DNA of 64,000 nt, from positions 248,001-312,000 of the forward strand of contig OOIN01000008.1 of NCBI GenBank assembly GCA_900323505.1. Direction: 5' to 3'. The notes below the pieces were generated by a model. The model saw nothing but the letters and a program-made list of their open reading frames with translations. It was not told where the DNA came from and did no database searches. Made by a program: the position numbers and the translations under genes. The stretch comes from Ustilago trichophora. Taxonomy: Eukaryota > Basidiomycota > Ustilaginomycetes > Ustilaginales > Ustilaginaceae. The stretch's first letter is position 1, and each line of letters opens with the position of its first letter. Positions 1-11,853 of this stretch are shown here, piece after piece.

Positions 1-1668
1 GTATGTGTGTATGTTGTTGTACCTGAGACATGACTTCCCCCTTCTCGCGATCCTGGCCCTGGCCCGATGGCATCATCGCAGCAAGGGACGGCATGCAATA
101 CTTTCAAATCGCGCCGTCAAGTTACACCGCACCGCAGTCTTGGGTTGCAGATACCTCGTATCCATCTACAGTACAACGCACGGCGAGCGAATTTCTAGCC
201 TTGACCCATCGTCGTGGTTGACGCTTAAAACGTCGAGATAGAATGAGAAAAGAGTCGAGACTTTGACCCGCAACAAGCTTGTTTCCCAGATCTACACTAT
301 AACCTCGATGCCGCGAAACTGCGACTCTGGCATCCTTGGGCTACATTCTAAAGCGTGACAACCCGCCATCTTGAGAGATCGTGAGACAACCCGGTCCAGA
401 TTCCAGATCTTATCCGAAGTAATTTAGTTCATGCTACAGTACATTCGTTGATAAAGTCGAAGGAGTTGGACTTTCGGAAGTGGGCTTTGGCGATCCTTCA
501 TGAACGACTTTGCAGCACACACACGCATTGCTTGCTTTAATGGCGACCTAGACAACTGGCGAGAGAGTCTCCTTCTTCCAGAAACCAAAACAAAAGAACA
601 GGGTGAGGTCGTGCTATACTATCCCTGAAAGGACAGAATACAGTAGACCAAGCCCAAAGAGACAGAGATGGAAAGAAGCGATGCATCACCCTTTCTTCTG
701 AACTTGGTATAAATGTGGGGATGACCCCTGAAATTCCGCTCTGTCGGGTCTACCGAAGTGAACGGCCTTTTTTTTTTCACAGCACAAGACGAGAGCTCTC
801 GGCTACGAGATGAAGGAAAAGAGCTAGCGTTAAGTATTGCCCCACTTTGCAGGTCAAGCCAATCAACCGGTTTTGCTTGAGCTCTTTCATTTTTTGGAGA
901 TACGGTACAACTGTGTTGTTGTACAGCAGATGACTGCAGTTTTGGTCTTGATGCTAAAGCAGCAAGGTGGGCTCGCCTCGTAGCGTTGATCAGTGCAGAC
1001 CAGGGTGCTATATCCTACATGAAGCTACGAATGACAGTGACTTTTGCAACGGTACTTCAATTGCATTGTACCGTAAATAAGGATCGATCGGGCATATTTA
1101 ACCACCACCACAACCATCACCACCAACGTTTTTGACCTTGCAGAGCAACGGTATGAAGCAAGCAAAAGCATCCATCATGTTCACAAGTCCGTTCTCGAAC
1201 CTCGCCTTGTGCTCCCACGCTCTTGCACTCACACGCACACACACACACACGCAATCTGCTGCACGATTTAATGAAAATAAATAAACAAAAATTAAATAAA
1301 TACTGTACTGTACTGTAGATTCGAAACCAAAAACAAATAAATGCCTGCTTAATTCCGCGACCGAGTCTGCTTTCTCTCTCATTTGCCTCTCTCTCGGTCT
1401 TGAGAACAACAAAGAGAGCTGCATTTTCTTTCTCATTTTTCTGAAAAAAAAAAAGAAAAAAAGAAAAGAAAAGAAAAAGGTGCCTGAACTGCAATTGATT
1501 GAGTGGATTGGTGGTGCCACCTAAATTTGACTGTGTGCTTGAAAATAGCCTGGATTTTCAAAAAGAGAGAAGAAAATGTGATTTTTTATGGAGACAGGTG
1601 TGACGAATGTGACTGCTTTTCCGTGTCCACACGCACCACAACTGTGTTGGCTGCCCCGCATGGAACGA

Positions 1669-1699
<31 letters not shown>

Positions 1700-2385
1700 C
1701 TTTGCCTTGTGCTATTTGCAGGTCGTGCTTGTTTTCTTGTTCTCCGTCGTCTATCGGTGGCATGCTCAACTTGCACCTCTCTGGACCCCGTCATCATCCA
1801 TCACCACCACATCATTCTCCCTTTCTTTGCAAGACGTGGATCACGACATCACCCCCACTGCACCTTTTCGACTTCTCGATTCCTCTCTCACATCCTCCCT
1901 CACTCCACCATCTCTATCTGCCGTTTTGCAAGATCGATCAGATACGCGTTCCTTTTCCGCTTTGCGAGCTCTTCTCCTCGTCCCGAAACAACACCCTCGT
2001 TTACCAGCTGCCATCCTCTAGCTCTCGTCTGTTCCCTTTTTTCTTCTTCCTCTCTTCGACAAGCTCACGTGTAGTCACTTGCGTCGACGCGCAAGAATCG
2101 CCAGCCTTCACTGCACCGACATCGCAAGCCGAGCTCAGCAGGATTCGCGCTCCCCGATAGCCATCCGTATCTTCCCTTGCAGGTCAAGGTTTTCTCCATC
2201 ACACCGTACAACTTCATCTACCCCTTCCGCTTCTTGATCAGCTGCGGATCATATCATGCACGCTCGAGCTCTGTGACGCTCTTTCATTGCCTTAAAGCGA
2301 GAAGCGCCCACTTTGTTTACCTGCACTCTCTCGACAAGCAGGTGACATTTTCTTCCCACAACCAATCTGCTTCCATACTCGCGAC
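1..2385. other. Left flank without a recognised gene; leader of the RasGEF gene
   Basis: No reading frame here resembles a known protein or shows sustained coding character. The segment holds short microsatellites: CA repeats near 1235-1250, a triple TACTG run at 1301-1318, A-rich tracts at 1442-1480, and a CT repeat at 1669-1690. From about 1640 to 2385 the plus strand is strongly pyrimidine-rich, as expected of a long promoter and 5' leader for the gene starting at 2386. The far left could contain the 3' untranslated end of a gene outside the window, but nothing proves it. Confidence 0.6.
1669..1690. repeat. CT dinucleotide microsatellite
   Basis: About eleven CT units lie in a pyrimidine-rich tract some 700 bases upstream of the RasGEF start codon. 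This is a simple repeat in a probable promoter or leader region. Confidence 0.85.
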
Positions 2386-5300
2386 ATGGTCCCATCCACC
2401 GCTTTCAGTTCGTCTCACGACTACAGAACAATCCACAACCAAAACTTTGCTCAGCAGTCCTTTCTGCCTTCCACCGACTCTACAAACAGCTTCGACAGCC
2501 CCTTCTCCTCCCGCTTCGAACGTGCGGCCTCCTCCCACATCGATTCGACACAACCAGCCATGTCGTCCTGGGCCTCCACCTCGTCTGCCCAGGCCGAAGC
2601 TAGCTTCGTTCCAGCCTATGCTGACAACGACGACGAGTTTGACGTACAGCCCGAGGAGCACGTCGTGGCGCTCCACGATTTCAACTCCAACAATGCTACC
2701 TGCCTCTCGTTCCAAGCCGGCCAGGTCATCAAGGTCTACAACCGCGATCCTTCCGGCTGGTGGGATGGCGAGCTTGATGGCCAGCGTGGTTGGTTCCCAT
2801 CCAACTACGTAGACCAGGAAGCCGTCTATGTCTCGGATGACGGCCAGAACGACAGCTACTCGTACGACGACGGTCAGCCTCTCCGTGATTCCGCCACCAC
2901 CAGCCATGCTTCGTCCGATTTCGATCACGTCGCCGCCGACTATCGCTCCCTCAACCAAACTGCATTGCAGCGGGAGCGCTATTTCTCTGCAAACACTTCG
3001 CGTTCCTCTACACCCACATCGACACCTGTTGTGGACCGCGGCGACGCTGGTGTTTTGGATCCTATCCTTCATGCCATCTCGCTCCTCAAGAATGCCGTCC
3101 GAGCCAATCGTGTCGCACACTTCCAACCGTCGACAGCATGCGTCATCTCGTCGGTCCGCTCCGTTCTCTCTGCCACCGACTGCCTCACTCGCGAGTCGGC
3201 TGTACTCAAAGCCAATCCGCATCTGGCTCGCGAGCGCAAAGCCATTCTCTCCGAGCTCAGCAAGCTCGTAGCACAGGCACGAAGGGCTTCCGCACCTATG
3301 GTCGATGAGACGCAGAGACCCGAAGAGATGGATGCCATGCTCAGCCTGGCAGAGCAGGTGCTTGCAAATGTCCGCAATTTCCTCGGCGTTGCCGTCGAAT
3401 GTGGCGTGCCTGTACCGGAGCGTCGATCGTCCGTCTACGACGATCTCTATGCCAATCGCAGTAGCCGCGATCGCTCGGCGGTCAGTAGGCAGGAGCTCGA
3501 CAAGACGCCCACTCCTGGATACTCGCAGATCCGCGACTCTGGAGCAAGAAGCCACGCCTCTCATTCGTCGGCCCGTCATCTCCAGTACGACACTGCTCGC
3601 AGTCAATCCGACATGCGTCGTACCTATGCACAGCGTCGCCATCCCTCGGATGGCTCGGTCGAGTCTTCGGACGGAGGTGCCCAGGCGATTGCACAGGCGC
3701 GTTCCATGACGCAGCGCCAGCTCGATGGACGCGCAGAGACTGTAGCAGCTGCCGTCGCTAGTCACTTGGGTATGGCTCGCTCGCGCTCCGACTCGAGCTC
3801 CGAGTCGCCCGAATCGGCTTCAGGCCACGACGTTGGCTCTCATCACGGCTCTACCGGCTCCGGTGAGGATGAAGGACCACCCAGCCCCGTCGAGCGCACT
3901 CCGTACGAGGTCATGCAGCGCCTCAGTGTCACCAACGACCAGCTCCTCTCCATTATTGCAGCTTTCATCGGTCACGTTCACACCCACACTTCCGAAAGTC
4001 ACGCTTCCAGCTATGCCTACCTCATCGACATGACTCGCGAGGCCGTCGTCGGTGTGCGTAACCTCCTGCTTGTCGTCGAAGCGGTCAACAACAACGTCGT
4101 TCTGCAGCAGCTTCGCCCGCGCGAGACCTCCATCCTGTGGGAGACCCGCGAGAACCTGTACGAGGCTACGACGCAGCTCGTCACCGCTGCCCGCATTGTC
4201 ACGTCTGCGCCCTCCGCCTCGATCACCGCTGGCTCGGCTGCTGAAGCCGAAGACAAGTCTCGCTTGCTTCAAGCCGCCACGAGCGTGTTGCGAACCGGTG
4301 GTGAATGCGTTGGAGCCGTGCGTCTTTGCATCGACCGATTGGAGCCCACTTTCACGATTGGCCTGCCCGAGCCGTCTCGTGCGCGACGACCGCGCGCTGC
4401 ATCGCAGCTGCGTGCTTCGTTGGGCCCTGACCACGACGGACAACAGGGGGACGACGATGACGAGGAGAGCCTCGCTCGTGGTGGCGACGACGGTGATGCT
4501 GCTGCGGCGCGGGAGCTGCGCAGGAAGAACACCTTGTCCTTCCTCGGCCGCAAAGCAACCAGCTTGTCCTGCCTCAAGCAAAAATACGAACGCGACGATC
4601 ACCAGAACGGCTTCGACGACATTGACGAAGACGAGCACAGCGGAGAGGACTCGGAAGCCTCCAAAGTCAGCATCGCTTCGATCCAGCGAGACTCGCGCCC
4701 GACGCCCACCGCCATGGACCGTTCTTCTTCACTTCAATCTGCCGGTGGGTATGCTGCAGACAGAAGCGCGCAATACACTCAGTCTCGCATTGCAGACGCG
4801 CGAGCTGGTGAATCCAAGAGTGCCTCGCTCGCCAGCAGCAACGGCTCTGCCATCGGTTCCTCCGTCGAGCAGCTTTCACCGGATGCGGCGAGGACGTCTC
4901 GATCTACGATTCAATCGATCCGTTCCGAGTGCACGGGAGAGACCTCGGCACGTCCTTCGCTCGAGCTGCAGCAGTCGACAGGTGCCGTCCCAGATGCACA
5001 CACCACAGCACAGACGGCTGCCAAGCAGCTGGCTGGCGGTGTTGTGGATCGTCAGTCGATGTACAGAGAACAACGGGGTCCCGTTGTCTCGATCGAATCG
5101 CGCTACATGGCACCGGACTACGATGCCTCGGATGTGGTCTGCAACTCGGAGGGACAGGTCACAGGCGCCACCCTGAAGGCGCTGGTCGAAAAGATGACAC
5201 CGCACGACACCATGATCGAGGCGACCTTTTCGACGGCGTTCTTCTTGTGCTTCAGGATGTTCACCTCGCCGCAAGAGCTGCTCGACACGTTGGTGGCTCG

Positions 5301-6702
5301 CTTTGAGATGACGCCTCCCGCTGACCTCGCCATGAGCGAAGCGGATTTGTCGCGCTGGAACGATAAGAAGCTGGTGCCCGTGCGTCTCCGTGTGCTCAAC
5401 TTGCTCAAGAGCTGGCTCGAGAATCACTGGAACCCTTCGACGGACCGTGTCGTTCTGCAGCAGCTCATCCCGCTGGCGGAGCGATGGGCCAGTGCTGGCG
5501 CGCTTGCGGGTCCTGCGCATCGCCTTGCCGAGTTGGCCCGCAAGCGTCTCGATGGTGCCACGCAAAAGACAACGGTGCTGGTCGGCAACAGCCGAGGTCC
5601 TGGCAGTCTTCAGCGCGTCATCTCTTCGGAACGCATGAAGGGCGGACTTGGTCTTGCCATGACCGATGCTTCTCAAATGTACGCCCCCTCTGCCTTCTCC
5701 AAAGGTGGTGCTCTGCCACCGACCTCTGTGGTGTCCAAGACGCTGCTCTCGAATCTGCGAAGCGACAACTTTGACAGGATCAACGTGCTCGACTTTGACC
5801 CGCTCGAGCTTGCACGTCAGTTGACCATTCTGGATAGCAAGCTCTACTGTGCTATCCAGCCCGAGGAGCTGCTTGGTTCCAAGTTTACCAAAGAGACCAG
5901 GGCGGCAGGGGCCAGCGAGGATGTGCACGTCAAGAGCATGTCGTCCATGTCGACGAGGATCACCGGCTGGATCAGCGAGTGCATCTTGGGAGAGGCGGAC
6001 GCACGAAAGAGGACGCAGCTGCTCAAGTTTTTCATCAAGCTCGGTGACCGATGCGAGCAGCTCAACAACTTCCACACGCTCATGGCGATCCAGTGTGCGC
6101 TCAACTCGTCGACGATCGCTCGACTGAAAAAGACATGGGATGGTCTGCCCACCAAGTACCGCGGTATGATGGACCAGCAGCGCCGTGCTGTGGAGCACAC
6201 GCGCAACTATGCGGGTTACCGTGCGCGTCTTCGCAACACCACCCCGCCAGCGATTCCCTTCCTGGGTCTGTTCTTGACGGATCTGACCTTCTGTCACGAA
6301 GGCAATGCGGCCACTCGACCGTGCCCTTCCAACCCAGAAAAGAAGCTGCTCAACTTTGACAAGTACATCAAGATCAGCCGCATCGTGGGTGAGGTGCAGC
6401 GCTTCCAGGTGCCGTACAATCTGGTGGAGGTGCCCGAGATGCAAAAGTTTCTCAAGAGCGCGCTGAATGACGTGCAAGGCGCACAGGGAGGCCGAGGTGC
6501 CGATGACCTGTACCGGCGCAGTCTCTTGCTCGAGCCAAGGGCGGGTAGCAAAGCAAGTGCGCCTGCATCTTCGGCAGCCGCTTCGAGCACCGCTTCGTTG
6601 ACAGGAAGCCTGGCCATGCGTCAGAGCAACAGCGGTGCACCTTCTGAAAATGGCAAGCTGGGCGGATTGGACATCTTCAACTGGCGTACTGACAAGGCAT
6701 AA
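2386..6702 (+). CDS. Cdc25-like Ras guanine nucleotide exchange factor with SH3 domain
   Basis: The uninterrupted 1438-residue frame starts at the first ATG after a pyrimidine-rich leader. An SH3 domain lies at about residues 90-148 (motifs ALHDF, GWWDGEL, GWFPSNYV). A long Ser-rich middle with an acidic stretch follows. A RasGEF N-terminal module is at about 917-1010 and the catalytic Cdc25 domain at about 1135-1375, with the typical RCEQLNNFHTLMAI, TPPAIPFLGLFLTDL and RFQVPYNLVEVPEMQKFL segments. By family knowledge such proteins load GTP onto Ras at membranes and act upstream of cAMP and MAP-kinase signalling; SH3-Cdc25 architecture is that of yeast Cdc25 and fungal orthologues. It may correspond to the Ustilago maydis gene sql2, but that equation is from memory. 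No intron is needed. Sizeable antisense frames inside it are composition shadows. Confidence 0.93.
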   Translation: MVPSTAFSSSHDYRTIHNQNFAQQSFLPSTDSTNSFDSPFSSRFERAASSHIDSTQPAMSSWASTSSAQAEASFVPAYADNDDEFDVQPEEHVVALHDFNSNNATCLSFQAGQVIKVYNRDPSGWWDGELDGQRGWFPSNYVDQEAVYVSDDGQNDSYSYDDGQPLRDSATTSHASSDFDHVAADYRSLNQTALQRERYFSANTSRSSTPTSTPVVDRGDAGVLDPILHAISLLKNAVRANRVAHFQPSTACVISSVRSVLSATDCLTRESAVLKANPHLARERKAILSELSKLVAQARRASAPMVDETQRPEEMDAMLSLAEQVLANVRNFLGVAVECGVPVPERRSSVYDDLYANRSSRDRSAVSRQELDKTPTPGYSQIRDSGARSHASHSSARHLQYDTARSQSDMRRTYAQRRHPSDGSVESSDGGAQAIAQARSMTQRQLDGRAETVAAAVASHLGMARSRSDSSSESPESASGHDVGSHHGSTGSGEDEGPPSPVERTPYEVMQRLSVTNDQLLSIIAAFIGHVHTHTSESHASSYAYLIDMTREAVVGVRNLLLVVEAVNNNVVLQQLRPRETSILWETRENLYEATTQLVTAARIVTSAPSASITAGSAAEAEDKSRLLQAATSVLRTGGECVGAVRLCIDRLEPTFTIGLPEPSRARRPRAASQLRASLGPDHDGQQGDDDDEESLARGGDDGDAAAARELRRKNTLSFLGRKATSLSCLKQKYERDDHQNGFDDIDEDEHSGEDSEASKVSIASIQRDSRPTPTAMDRSSSLQSAGGYAADRSAQYTQSRIADARAGESKSASLASSNGSAIGSSVEQLSPDAARTSRSTIQSIRSECTGETSARPSLELQQSTGAVPDAHTTAQTAAKQLAGGVVDRQSMYREQRGPVVSIESRYMAPDYDASDVVCNSEGQVTGATLKALVEKMTPHDTMIEATFSTAFFLCFRMFTSPQELLDTLVARFEMTPPADLAMSEADLSRWNDKKLVPVRLRVLNLLKSWLENHWNPSTDRVVLQQLIPLAERWASAGALAGPAHRLAELARKRLDGATQKTTVLVGNSRGPGSLQRVISSERMKGGLGLAMTDASQMYAPSAFSKGGALPPTSVVSKTLLSNLRSDNFDRINVLDFDPLELARQLTILDSKLYCAIQPEELLGSKFTKETRAAGASEDVHVKSMSSMSTRITGWISECILGEADARKRTQLLKFFIKLGDRCEQLNNFHTLMAIQCALNSSTIARLKKTWDGLPTKYRGMMDQQRRAVEHTRNYAGYRARLRNTTPPAIPFLGLFLTDLTFCHEGNAATRPCPSNPEKKLLNFDKYIKISRIVGEVQRFQVPYNLVEVPEMQKFLKSALNDVQGAQGGRGADDLYRRSLLLEPRAGSKASAPASSAAASSTASLTGSLAMRQSNSGAPSENGKLGGLDIFNWRTDKA

Positions 6703-7036
6703 CTTGACACAGAAGCGCAAGGAATGGAGGAAAAAACTTACGGCTTGCTAATGCGGTTACTCTTTAATATATACATTCTTGATCAGTGTTGCTTTCGTTG
6801 TTGTCTCTGCCCTGTATTGCGCGCGTGTGTGTGGCGTGAGGCAAGGCTGGGGGGAAGACGCGGGGAAGGGATGAAGGGTTGAGCCGGGTTTGTGAAGCAA
6901 GAAACGACCCTGTGTCGGTCAATTCGGTCAATTTCATCGGGAGTATCAGGGAGAACACCAACAGCTGACCTTGCAACATGGAACAATTACCTGTAGAAAA
7001 GCAAAAACGGAGGTACAAGGGACGCCGGCCAATCCG

Positions 7037-7076
<40 letters not shown>

Positions 7077-7975
7077 GTGAGAGAGGATGGAGCGGGAGGC
7101 ATTTAAAAAAAGTTGCCTTTTGCCGGCAGTGCCGGAAAGTGCGGAAAGATCCGTCTGGCTCAAAAGAGTCACTTGACACCGAGCCTAGCCTAGCCTTCTT
7201 CCGCCACGCCAGCCCTAGATTGGGTTCCTTTCTCGATTGCTCTTCAATGGCAACTTGTGAATACAAATCGATATGCATTGCTCAAAGCTTGATGGAGCAT
7301 TGAGGTGGTTGCACGATGTGAAGCTGCGGTCGGATGGATGTCAAAAGGAAGATGCCGGTCATTTTGGTTGAAAGTGAGCACAAAAGGGTTGGCTCGTTCA
7401 CCGTTTTGTTGTCACGCAAGGCGCAGATACAATCCACGAGGCGAATTCAAATCGAGTAGAACGAGACTTGGAATACAAACGTATGCTGCCAATGAGCACG
7501 ATTGTATTTTGTTGAAAAAACAAAAAGGGACAAAAAAAAAAAAAGGAACCTGCGATCGTTGGTTGGAATCCGAATATCTCCACCTGCGTCACATCTCACT
7601 CTCTAAGAAATTCCATCTGAACGGGACGATCCGTCAGGCTTCTCTTCTTTGGCCTCCCTTGTGGAATTTGGCCAAATTCTTCTCGACACCCTCGGCCCTT
7701 GATTCGTCTGTCTGCAGCCAGCGACGTCGGCGTCAACACTCTCTCTCCGTGTCTGTGTGTCACTGTGGACCGTGACCGTACACCGCGGACAGTTTTCTGT
7801 TGTGTAAGTTCAATTCGCTTGTCTTTCTCCACAACCTCCTCCTCCATCTCACATTCTCTCTCCATCATCTTCGTCGAGTCAAAACAACATCCTTTGGTGA
7901 CAAGACTTTCATCACACACTTGGAGGCTACGCTTACATCTCTTTTCTCCTCGCTGGTTCACAAGAGTCGTCCACA
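6703..7975. other. Intergenic region with GA microsatellite and KGD2 promoter
   Basis: No gene seen. A GA repeat lies at 7042-7073 and A-rich tracts at 7513-7543. The last 200 bases are pyrimidine-rich with many CTC/TCT runs, matching the leader of the downstream mitochondrial enzyme gene. Confidence 0.6.
7042..7073. repeat. GA dinucleotide microsatellite
   Basis: About sixteen GA units in the spacer between the RasGEF and succinyltransferase genes. Simple repeat, no other structure seen. Confidence 0.9.
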
Positions 7976-9607
7976 ATGCTCGCTCGATCCTTTGCCCAGT
8001 CTGGCGCTCGCGCTGCCAGGAGCCTTGCGCTCCGATCCGGTTCGGTTCGCATGGTCACCCCCGCCGTCGCTCGCCGAACCCTCCTCACCTCGGCTACTCA
8101 GAAGAGCTTTGCCATTGGTGCCCACAACACCGCTCTTGCTGCTCAGAGGTAAGCATCGTCACTTTTGCATGGAAGCGCCTGAACGGGCGAGCAAACGCTT
8201 CGTGAGCTTGCATTGTTCCCACAAAAGACCACGTACACTGACTTGAACAATCTTGGCTTCTTTCTCCTGGTTCTGCGCTTGTCGTGCCGTTTTCGGTGCA
8301 ATTGTCGAAACAACGCACATCTTGCCGCCCCGCTCTCTCCGCTCGCAACGGAATACAGGAACTTCTCATCGTCCTCGAGCCGCAAGGAGGTCGTCAAGGT
8401 GCCCCAGATGGCCGAGTCCATCACCGAGGGTACCTTGAAACAGTGGAACAAGAAGGTCGGCGACTTTGTCAAGGCTGACGAGGAGGTAGCTACTATCGAG
8501 ACCGACAAGATTGACGTCTCGGTCAACGCTCCTCAGTCCGGAACCATCGTCGAGGTCTACGCCAACGAGGAGGACACCGTCGAGGTCGGCAAGGACCTCT
8601 TCAAGCTCGAGCCCGGTGAGGCTCCCGCCGATGGCGCCAGCTCCGGTGACAAGTCGGCTGAGAAGAAGGAAGACAAGAAGGATGACAAGCCCAAGAAGGA
8701 CGAGTCCAAGCAGCCCGAGAAGAAGAGCGACGACAAGAAGCCCGCTCCCTCGTCTGCACCCGAGTCCAAGCCTTCGCCCGCCAACGCCAACGCTCCCTCC
8801 TCCTCGTCTTCCTCCTCTTCTGCCTCCAAGTCGTCTTCGTCTTCTTCTTCGTCTTCTTCGTCGTCTTCTTCTTCTTCGGCACCAAAACCCGCCGCTGGCA
8901 GCCGAGAGGAGAACCGCGTCAAGATGTCGCGCATGCGTCTCAGGATCGCTGAGCGCTTGAAGCAGTCGCAAAACACCGCTGCTTCGCTCACCACCTTCAA
9001 CGAGATCGACATGTCCAACCTGATGGCCTTCCGCGCACGACACAAGGACCGCATCCTCAAGGAGCAGGGTGTCAAGCTCGGCTTCATGTCGGCTTTCGCC
9101 AAGGCCTCGGCTATGGCTCTCAAGGATGTCCCCGCCGCCAACGCCTCGATTGAGGGTGCTGGTCTTGGTGACACCATTGTCTACCGTGACTTTGTTGACC
9201 TTTCGGTGGCTGTTTCGACCGACAAGGGTCTCGTCACCCCCGTTGTTCGCAACCTCGAGACCATGTCGCTGATCGAGATTGAGCAGGCCATTGCTGACCT
9301 CGGCAAGAAGGCGCGTGACAACAAGCTCACGCTCGAGGACATGAGCGGTGGTACTTTCACCATCAGCAACGGTGGTGTGTTTGGCTCGCTGTTTGGTACC
9401 CCGATCCTCAACTTGCCTGGTTCGGCTATTCTGGGAATGCACGCCGTCAAGGAGAAGCCTTGGGTCGTCAACGGCAAGGTCGAGATCCGACCCATCATGG
9501 TGGTGGCGCTCACTTACGACCACCGACTGCTCGACGGTCGTGAGGCAGTGACTTTCCTGGTCAAGCTCAAGCAGTACATTGAGGACATGCCTAGCATGCT
9601 TCTCTAG
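7976..9607 (+). CDS. KGD2: Dihydrolipoyllysine-residue succinyltransferase (2-oxoglutarate dehydrogenase E2)
   Basis: Two exons, 7976-8148 and 8359-9607, give 473 residues; the 210-base intron has GTAAGC and ACAG ends. Splicing restores a mitochondrial presequence ([16 protein letters not shown], then a QRNFSSSS processing-site style segment) in front of the lipoyl domain, which the unspliced frame lacks. The lipoyl domain carries ETDKIDV with the lipoylated Lys near residue 108. A Lys/Glu/Ala-rich and then poly-Ser linker separates it from the catalytic domain. That domain ends with [11 protein letters not shown], where His446 and Asp450 are the acyltransferase HxxxD pair. As in other E2 subunits of this complex in fungi and animals, no peripheral subunit-binding domain is evident. 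The enzyme transfers succinyl groups to CoA in the TCA cycle, in the mitochondrial matrix. Confidence 0.96.
8796..8879 (+). repeat. Ser-codon trinucleotide tract inside KGD2
   Basis: A run made almost only of TCC, TCG and TCT codons encodes the poly-Ser hinge between the lipoyl and catalytic domains. It resembles a coding microsatellite and may vary in length between strains. Confidence 0.8.
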
Positions 9608-11853
9608 ATGTCGAGCTCGTGTACAGTATCCGATTAGCAAAGAGGGTCGAGCTCTGGTGTGAGAATGGCAACTCGTTGATCGATCTGGATCCAGTAGAGC
9701 ATCCTCGTTCAGTGTGTATCATTCTCTCTCTCTCTCATATTCTCTGGTTTCTTGACATATATAAATATCCTGTTTCGTTGCGCAGCTTTCTTGCATGCTC
9801 TGTGCGTTCTGTCTGTGATGAAGGATGAGCTTTCTATCGGGTAACGCAAATGAAGCGATTTCAGATCGGGCGATGCACTCTGCAATCCCTCCCTAACCAT
9901 CCTAACTTTGGTGACCCTTTGCAAGATGGGTCAACTCTGACGCAAAGAGAAGAGCCACACGAGCGGGGCTGAGGGAGAGAGAAGAGGGCGTATGTCGGCT
10001 ATGCGCCTAGGTGTCTGGCGGACCGTGGAAACTGATGTTTGGCGCTTTTATTTTTTTTGTTGCTGGTCCAAGCCACCGGATGGAGTTTATGCTATCGAAG
10101 CATGATTGCAGTGCGTTACTGTATCTTGTTTGATGTGAGATGTGTTGCTAGGAGCTGCTGGTGAGGCAGAGGTATAGGGTCTACTGTTTGGGTGTGAGAA
10201 AAGGTCCCTCGAAATTTTAAATTCTCCACTCCGCCCTTGGACACCGGATGCGGGTTCCACCCCTCTCTGAAAAAAAAGTAAACCCCCTCCTTCTGTTGAA
10301 CGACATCCTCGTTACATCACACTTCACACACTATCCCCTATCTTCTTACACTGATTGTTGTATGCTCTACTTGGATCATCAACAGTCCAGTCCAGTCTAG
10401 TGTCGTGTAAATAAACAAATCCGATGTCGAGTTGTGACAAGATGTAAGCGTTGACAAGGCAACAAACGCGCATAGAGGTGTGATGGTGACTCTGGCAGAA
10501 CAATTGTTTAATTTTCTTTGGGATTTGATTTGATTTTTGACAAAACCCTGTCTCACAAGGTACAGAGTTTGTGACTTTTGCTGGTTATCGAAGGATGACA
10601 CCTCCTCTTCTTGTGTCTTGATCGCAACAGAGAGAAAGAGAGTCGAGGGTTGTGAAACCAAATTGGTGTCAATTCTATTTTGGTACAGAGCTAAACTGGA
10701 AGAGAAGGCGCAGAAAGAGGTTGTGCCTTGGCACTTTTAACCCACCAAACAGCTGCTTGGCAAAACATCGCCCACGTTACCACTTGCCCCGTCTACTTTT
10801 CAAGTGGGAGCTTCATACTGTAGGTCAAATCACACCATTACTCCTGCTACGACCAGCTGGAAGCTGAACAAAAGCGAGAGACAAAGAGGGAGAAGGAGAA
10901 AGGAGGAAGCCGAATTAAGGGTCCGAAAAGCAAAAGAAAAGAAAAGAAAAAGCAAAAGGGGCGGTGCTGCAACGAGCTCGCAAAGAGCCTGCCACGCGCT
11001 TGCTTGTGAGTCTTTAGATTAACTGTGTAGTGCTTCCCGATAGCAGCATGAAATCTCTGTGTCTGAGACATCACGGTTGGCGCCTTCTCTCTCTCTCTCT
11101 CTCTTTTTCTACTTTTGCTTTCTCCAGGCACCCTGTCATCTGCCCGCCTCAAATCTCAACTGCAAACAGCCCCGCTCATTCATTGCTGCTTTACGCCAGC
11201 TAGACAGCTAGACAGCCAGCACCCTATTTTCTTTTCCTTCGCCTTCTCCACTTTTGCTGCTGCAACTGCTGCACAGCTCGCTAGCGACACTTCACACTTT
11301 ACTGCTCTGCACCATCGTCTCTTGTTCCTTTGTGTCACCGTAGTAACCAGTAGCCGTAGCCGTGGGCGCTCTCTGTCTCACACCCTTTTGGGACACAGCT
11401 CGGATTTTTTTTTTTCTTTCTCTCTCTCTCTTTCTCTGGGATCGTCAGAAAGAGGTGAAACATCTCCTCTACCCACTCTACACTAGAGTTACCGTAAACT
11501 TTACTTTGGTCACGTCGGCCCTCGCTTTCGCTTTCGCTTTCGCTCTCCTACTTTGACTCCTCGACATCCACAGCAAAGAAAGAAAGCCCAGTCGTATCTC
11601 GACTCCTTCCGGCATCCATCGTACCTACCTTTTCACTCCGACATTCAGCCCGGCCTCGCTTGCTTCCTTGGCTTCCTTTCTATATTCATGCTTCCATCAA
11701 GTATCGTCATCCTGCGACTGCGTACTGCCTAGCTTTAGCAACTCCAACGCTTCTTTTCTTTCCCCGCTTGCTTTCTCTCTCTCTCTCTCTTGGACTAGCA
11801 TCGAGATCAGCTCGGCATGCAGTGAAGCACCAAACCAGAAGCGCCACTTTACC
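9608..11853. other. Intergenic region and long leader of a Ser-rich protein gene
   Basis: No gene recognised in 2.2 kb. It contains CT runs at 9720-9738, 11088-11104 and 11778-11792, an A/G-rich stretch at 10869-10960, and from about 11200 on a pyrimidine-rich leader. Open frames that cross it lack ATG starts or protein-like composition. One in-frame extension upstream of 11854 begins only with TTG. Confidence 0.6.

Noticed and set aside
2317..6720. Long open frames on the minus strand (482 and 614 codons) across the RasGEF gene
   Set aside because: They mirror a strongly biased coding sequence on the other strand, contain no recognisable domain, and the plus-strand protein has clear SH3 and RasGEF motifs.
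7042..7073. GA, CT and AG repeats as CRISPR-like or regulatory arrays
   Set aside because: They are pure dinucleotide microsatellites without spacers, in a eukaryotic sequence.
8366..9640. 424-codon minus-strand frame over KGD2
   Set aside because: Shadow of the plus-strand gene; its Arg/Gly runs derive from the Ser repeat, and the plus strand has lipoyl and HxxxD motifs.
11668..11853. N-terminal extension of the 1696-residue protein
   Set aside because: The frame there opens with TTG, the codons are pyrimidine-rich leader, and the first ATG in frame with a good context is 11854.
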